DNA of 64,000 nucleotides, from contig NZ_JBAMDD010000021.1 of assembly GCF_036961565.1 (NCBI RefSeq), positions 1-64,000 on the forward strand, written 5' to 3'. The stretch is from Chitinimonas sp036961565 (GTDB lineage Bacteria > Pseudomonadota > Gammaproteobacteria > Burkholderiales > Chitinimonadaceae). The stretch's first letter is position 1. Each line of letters starts with the position of its first letter. The notes below the pieces were generated by a model that was not told the origin of the DNA, did not search any database, and worked only from the letters and a program-made list of their open reading frames with translations. This document shows positions 61,297 to 64,000 of the stretch, in pieces. The position numbers and the translations under genes were made by a program.

Positions 61297-62265
61297 TTAA
61301 TTTGCCTCCAGGTAAGCGGCCCGTATGGCCTCGCCCAGCCGGGCCGAGCGGGTCAGAAAGCCGGTCAGCCAGTCATGCAGGCCCTGGGCCATGATTTCGT
61401 CCACCGAGCCGTATTCCAGCTGCACGGCCAGCTTGCCAGCCAGTTGTTTGACATGCCGGCCGGCATCCAGTGCGCCTTCGGCGGCTTCTATCTGCGGCAG
61501 GATGGCCCGTATCTCGTCACAGCAGGCGCGCAGCGAGCGCGGCACGTCAGGCCGCAGTATCAGCAGCTCGGTCACCCGGCGGCCATCCAGGCTGTCGCGA
61601 TAGGCTGCGTGATAGGCCTCGAAGGCCGAGAGCGAGCGCAGCAGCGCGCTCCAGGCATAAAAATCGGGGGCGCTCTCTGCGGGCGCGTCCACCGGCATCA
61701 GGTTGGCCTGGGCGGGCGCAATCAGCTGGGATTTCACATCCAGCAGGCGGGCGGTATTGTCGGCCCGCTCGATAAAGGTGCCAAGGCGGATAAAACAGTA
61801 GGCGTCATTGCGTTGCAAGGTGCCGTAGGTAGCGCCGCGGAACAGGTGGGAGCGCTCCTTCACCCAGTCAAAAAACGCCGATACGCTGGGTATGCCGCGA
61901 CGCGGCATCTCCTTGGCTTCTAGCCAGCTGGCGTTGATGGCCTCCCACATCTCCGCCGTGATCTGGCCGCGCACGGCATGGGCGTTCTCGCGGGCAAAGC
62001 GCAGGCAGCTCAGTACCGAGGCCGGGTTGTCCAGATCCAGCGCCATGAAGTTGAACAACTGCTCTGAATCGAGCTTGTGGTGGCGGGCGTGGAAAGCATC
62101 CAGCGAGCCGGTGACGGCCAGCGGCGCGGCCAGCTCGGTCAGCGCACCGCGCGATTGCGGCAGCAGCGACAGCGAGTGGGTCACATCCAGCATGCGCACC
62201 AGGTTTTCGGCGCGCTCCAGATAGCGGCTCATCCAGTACAGTTGCGAGGCAGTGCGCGACAGCAT
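61297..62265 (-). CDS. Alpha-E domain protein
   Basis: 322 residues, all-helical alpha-E family. Diagnostic start MLSRTASQLYWMSRYLERAENLVRMLDV (first half sufficient), then SFLRFAREN-like SCLRFARENAHAVRGQ and FIERADNTARLLDVK. The family is found almost only with circularly permuted ATP-grasp and transglutaminase-like genes; its activity is unknown but conserved Arg/Glu pairs suggest a catalytic or binding surface. It is directly adjacent to both acetyltransferase genes (start next to the 62266 stop; 1 base to the next). Confidence 0.94.
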   Translation of the reverse strand: MLSRTASQLYWMSRYLERAENLVRMLDVTHSLSLLPQSRGALTELAAPLAVTGSLDAFHARHHKLDSEQLFNFMALDLDNPASVLSCLRFARENAHAVRGQITAEMWEAINASWLEAKEMPRRGIPSVSAFFDWVKERSHLFRGATYGTLQRNDAYCFIRLGTFIERADNTARLLDVKSQLIAPAQANLMPVDAPAESAPDFYAWSALLRSLSAFEAYHAAYRDSLDGRRVTELLILRPDVPRSLRACCDEIRAILPQIEAAEGALDAGRHVKQLAGKLAVQLEYGSVDEIMAQGLHDWLTGFLTRSARLGEAIRAAYLEAN

Positions 62266-62844
62266 TCAGGCCTCGCTCTCGGCCACCACGGCCAGCGGCA
62301 CCAGGCTACGGTCTATCAGCTGCTTGTAATAGATGGCCGTGGGATGCAGCGTGCCATCTGGGCTGGCGGCATAGTCCGGTATCTCGCCCACGCGGGTGTA
62401 GCCCAGCGATAGGTATAGGCCCTCGGCGCCGGAGCCTGCCTCGGTATCGAGGTAGAGCATGCCGCGCTCCAGCTTGCGCGCCATGCCTTCCAGTGCTGCC
62501 ATCAGCAGGCTGGCGATACCCTGGCCGCGCCAGCGGCTATGTACCATCAGCTTGCAGACCTCGGCCCGGTTGCGGCCATTGGCACGGGGGCAGGTCTGTA
62601 GCTGAACGGTGCCGACCACCTGCTCGCCGGCGCGAGCTACCCACAGCAGGGTGGCGCTATCCTCCATATCAGCCAGCACACCCAGCCAGTAAGCGTGGGC
62701 CTGCGCCAGCTCCAGCGGGGCCAGAAAACCGATACTGGCGCCGTGGTTGACGGTATCCATCAGCAGACCGGTCAGGTCGGGCAACAGGCCCGATGCCATG
62801 GCGGGGCTGATACGTTCAATCTTGATGTCGATGTGCGCGTTCAT
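62266..62844 (-). CDS. GNAT acetyltransferase inside the ATP-grasp/alpha-E operon
   Basis: 192 residues. GNAT fold with LLWVARAGEQVVGTVQLQ, the acetyl-CoA loop HSRWRGQGIASLLM and LYLSLGYTRVGEIPDY. This second acetyltransferase is distinct from the Pat-like one two genes on. It lies between ATP-grasp and alpha-E genes with no gaps (its start abuts the ATP-grasp stop, its stop abuts the alpha-E start), so its product should act in the same pathway. Substrate unknown. Confidence 0.9.
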   Translation of the reverse strand: MNAHIDIKIERISPAMASGLLPDLTGLLMDTVNHGASIGFLAPLELAQAHAYWLGVLADMEDSATLLWVARAGEQVVGTVQLQTCPRANGRNRAEVCKLMVHSRWRGQGIASLLMAALEGMARKLERGMLYLDTEAGSGAEGLYLSLGYTRVGEIPDYAASPDGTLHPTAIYYKQLIDRSLVPLAVVAESEA

Positions 62845-64000
62845 TCAGGCCTCCAATACCCAAGTGTCTTTTGTACCGCCGCCTTGTGACGAATTGACCA
62901 CCAGCGAACCTGCCTTGAGCGCCACGCGAGTCAGGCCGCCGGCCACCATGGTGGTTTCCCGGCCGGTCAGCACAAAGGGGCGCAGGTCGATATGGCGCGG
63001 CGCGATGCCGCTCTCCACGAACGTGGGGCAACTGGACAGGCACAGGGTGGGCTGGGCGATATAGTTGGCGGGGTTGGCCCGCACCCGCAGGCGGAAATCC
63101 TCCACCTCGGCCGCCGTCGAGGCTGGCCCGACCAGCATGCCGTAGCCCCCTGCGCCATGTACTTCCTTTACCACCAGTTCGGCCATATGGGTCAGCACAT
63201 GGTCCAGTTCGGCCGGCTTGCGGCACTGCCAGGTCGGTACGTTGTGCAGTATCGGCTCCTCGCCCAGGTAGAAGCGGATCATCTCCGGTACGTAAGGGTA
63301 GATGGACTTGTCGTCGGCGACACCGGTGCCGATAGCATTGGCCAGGATCAGATTGCCCTGCTTGTAGACCGACAAAAGCCCCGGCACACCCAGCATGGAG
63401 TCGGCGCGGAAGGCCAGCGGGTCCAGAAAGGCATCGTCTATGCGGCGGTAGATGACATCCACCCGGCGAGGGCCGACGGTGGTGCGCATATACAGGTAGT
63501 CATCCTTCACGAACAAATCCTGCCCCTCCACCAGCTCCACGCCCATCTGCTGGGCCAGGAAGGCATGCTCGAAATAGGCCGAGTTGAACGGGCCGGGTGT
63601 CAGCACCACTACGGTAGGGCTATCCGCTACACTGGCGTGGCGCAGGGTGTTCAGCAGCAAGGTAGGGTAGTGTGCTACAGGCGCCACCGGGTATTGGGCA
63701 AACAGCTCGGGAAACAGCCGCATCATCATCTTGCGGTTCTCCAGCATATAGCTGACGCCTGATGGCACCCGCAGGTTGTCCTCCAGCACGTAGTAGCCGC
63801 CGTCGGCATGGCGTATCAGGTCTACCCCTGTGATATGGGCGTAGATGCCATGGGGTAGATCCAGCCCCTGCATGGCTGGCTGATACTGCGCATTGGCAAA
63901 TACCTGCTCCGCCGGCACAAGGCCGGCCTTGATGATCTCGTGGCCGTGATAGATGTCCCACAGAAAGCGATTGAGCGCGCTAACCCGCTGCCGCAGGCCC
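62845..64000 (-). CDS. Circularly permuted ATP-grasp ligase (type 2), 5' part outside the window
   Basis: About 385 C-terminal residues are visible; the frame is open to the right edge, so the start is missing. The visible sequence begins GLRQRVSALNRFLWDIYHG. Typical motifs follow: GVDLIRHADGGYYVLEDNLRVPSG (partial), VVLTPGPFNSAYFEH, LVEGQDLFV, NAIGTGVADDKSIYPYVPEM (partial) and KEVHGAGGYGMLVGP, with the C-terminal end GGGTKDTWVLEA. The family (CP_ATPgrasp_2) ligates a carboxylate to an amine using ATP, and is proposed to form peptide-like amides, possibly with glutamate. First of at least five co-oriented genes with GNAT, alpha-E, GNAT and transglutaminase. Confidence 0.94.
   Translation of the reverse strand, partial: GLRQRVSALNRFLWDIYHGHEIIKAGLVPAEQVFANAQYQPAMQGLDLPHGIYAHITGVDLIRHADGGYYVLEDNLRVPSGVSYMLENRKMMMRLFPELFAQYPVAPVAHYPTLLLNTLRHASVADSPTVVVLTPGPFNSAYFEHAFLAQQMGVELVEGQDLFVKDDYLYMRTTVGPRRVDVIYRRIDDAFLDPLAFRADSMLGVPGLLSVYKQGNLILANAIGTGVADDKSIYPYVPEMIRFYLGEEPILHNVPTWQCRKPAELDHVLTHMAELVVKEVHGAGGYGMLVGPASTAAEVEDFRLRVRANPANYIAQPTLCLSSCPTFVESGIAPRHIDLRPFVLTGRETTMVAGGLTRVALKAGSLVVNSSQGGGTKDTWVLEA

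Overview
The window looks like chromosomal DNA of a free-living betaproteobacterium. It is GC-rich, densely packed with overlapping operons and full of signal-transduction genes. A secreted chitin/cellulose-type lytic polysaccharide monooxygenase and the family mix suggest a chitin-degrading lineage such as Chitinimonas or its relatives; this is inference, because there is no rRNA or marker gene here. I saw no tRNA, rRNA, CRISPR array, transposase or prophage gene.

Layout. 0-8.5 kb: end of an unknown gene, a LexA-like repressor with its own palindromic operator and a cupin, then the stress operon prkA-yeaH-spoVR, a small membrane protein, an acetyltransferase and an exported acid phosphatase. 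8.7-16.5 kb (minus): a seven-gene MoxR/DUF58/DUF4350/DUF4129/SpoIIM/RDD/RDD operon, then a DUF2917 gene divergent from a MocR-type regulator (16.7-18.2 kb). 18.2-30.5 kb: a signalling island with a chemoreceptor, an HD-GYP phosphodiesterase, a LuxR-type response regulator, a hybrid kinase with separate REC and Hpt proteins, a methyltransferase, and an SBP/MASE1-kinase pair. A repeated inverted repeat marks three of its promoters. 30.6-34.5 kb (minus): a BON-domain gene next to a GlrK-QseG-GlrR type system. The BON gene carries a consensus sigma-54 promoter and two upstream boxes matching the known GlrR motif.

34.9-41.8 kb: the LPMO, a LytS/LytR-type pair, and an operon of DUF2141, 2TM, carotenoid oxygenase and quinone reductase genes. 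42.1-48.5 kb: a TPP enzyme translationally coupled to two short citrate-synthase-like proteins that both lack the usual catalytic residues, followed by a TonB-dependent receptor and an SDR. 48.7-54.4 kb: a periplasmic binding protein paired with a 1482-residue kinase-REC-REC-Hpt-REC-GGDEF-EAL protein. 54.5-58.5 kb: DODA-type dioxygenase, esterase, membrane protein and peptide-binding protein.

58.5-64 kb: an Anbu proteasome-like peptidase, a transglutaminase-like protein, an alpha-E protein and a circularly permuted ATP-grasp ligase (cut by the window edge), with two GNAT acetyltransferases inserted in the operon. This poorly understood amidoligase/peptidase system and the TPP/citrate-synthase-like operon are the best candidates for undescribed biochemistry. 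The GlrR-sigma-54-BON circuit is the best-supported new regulatory prediction.
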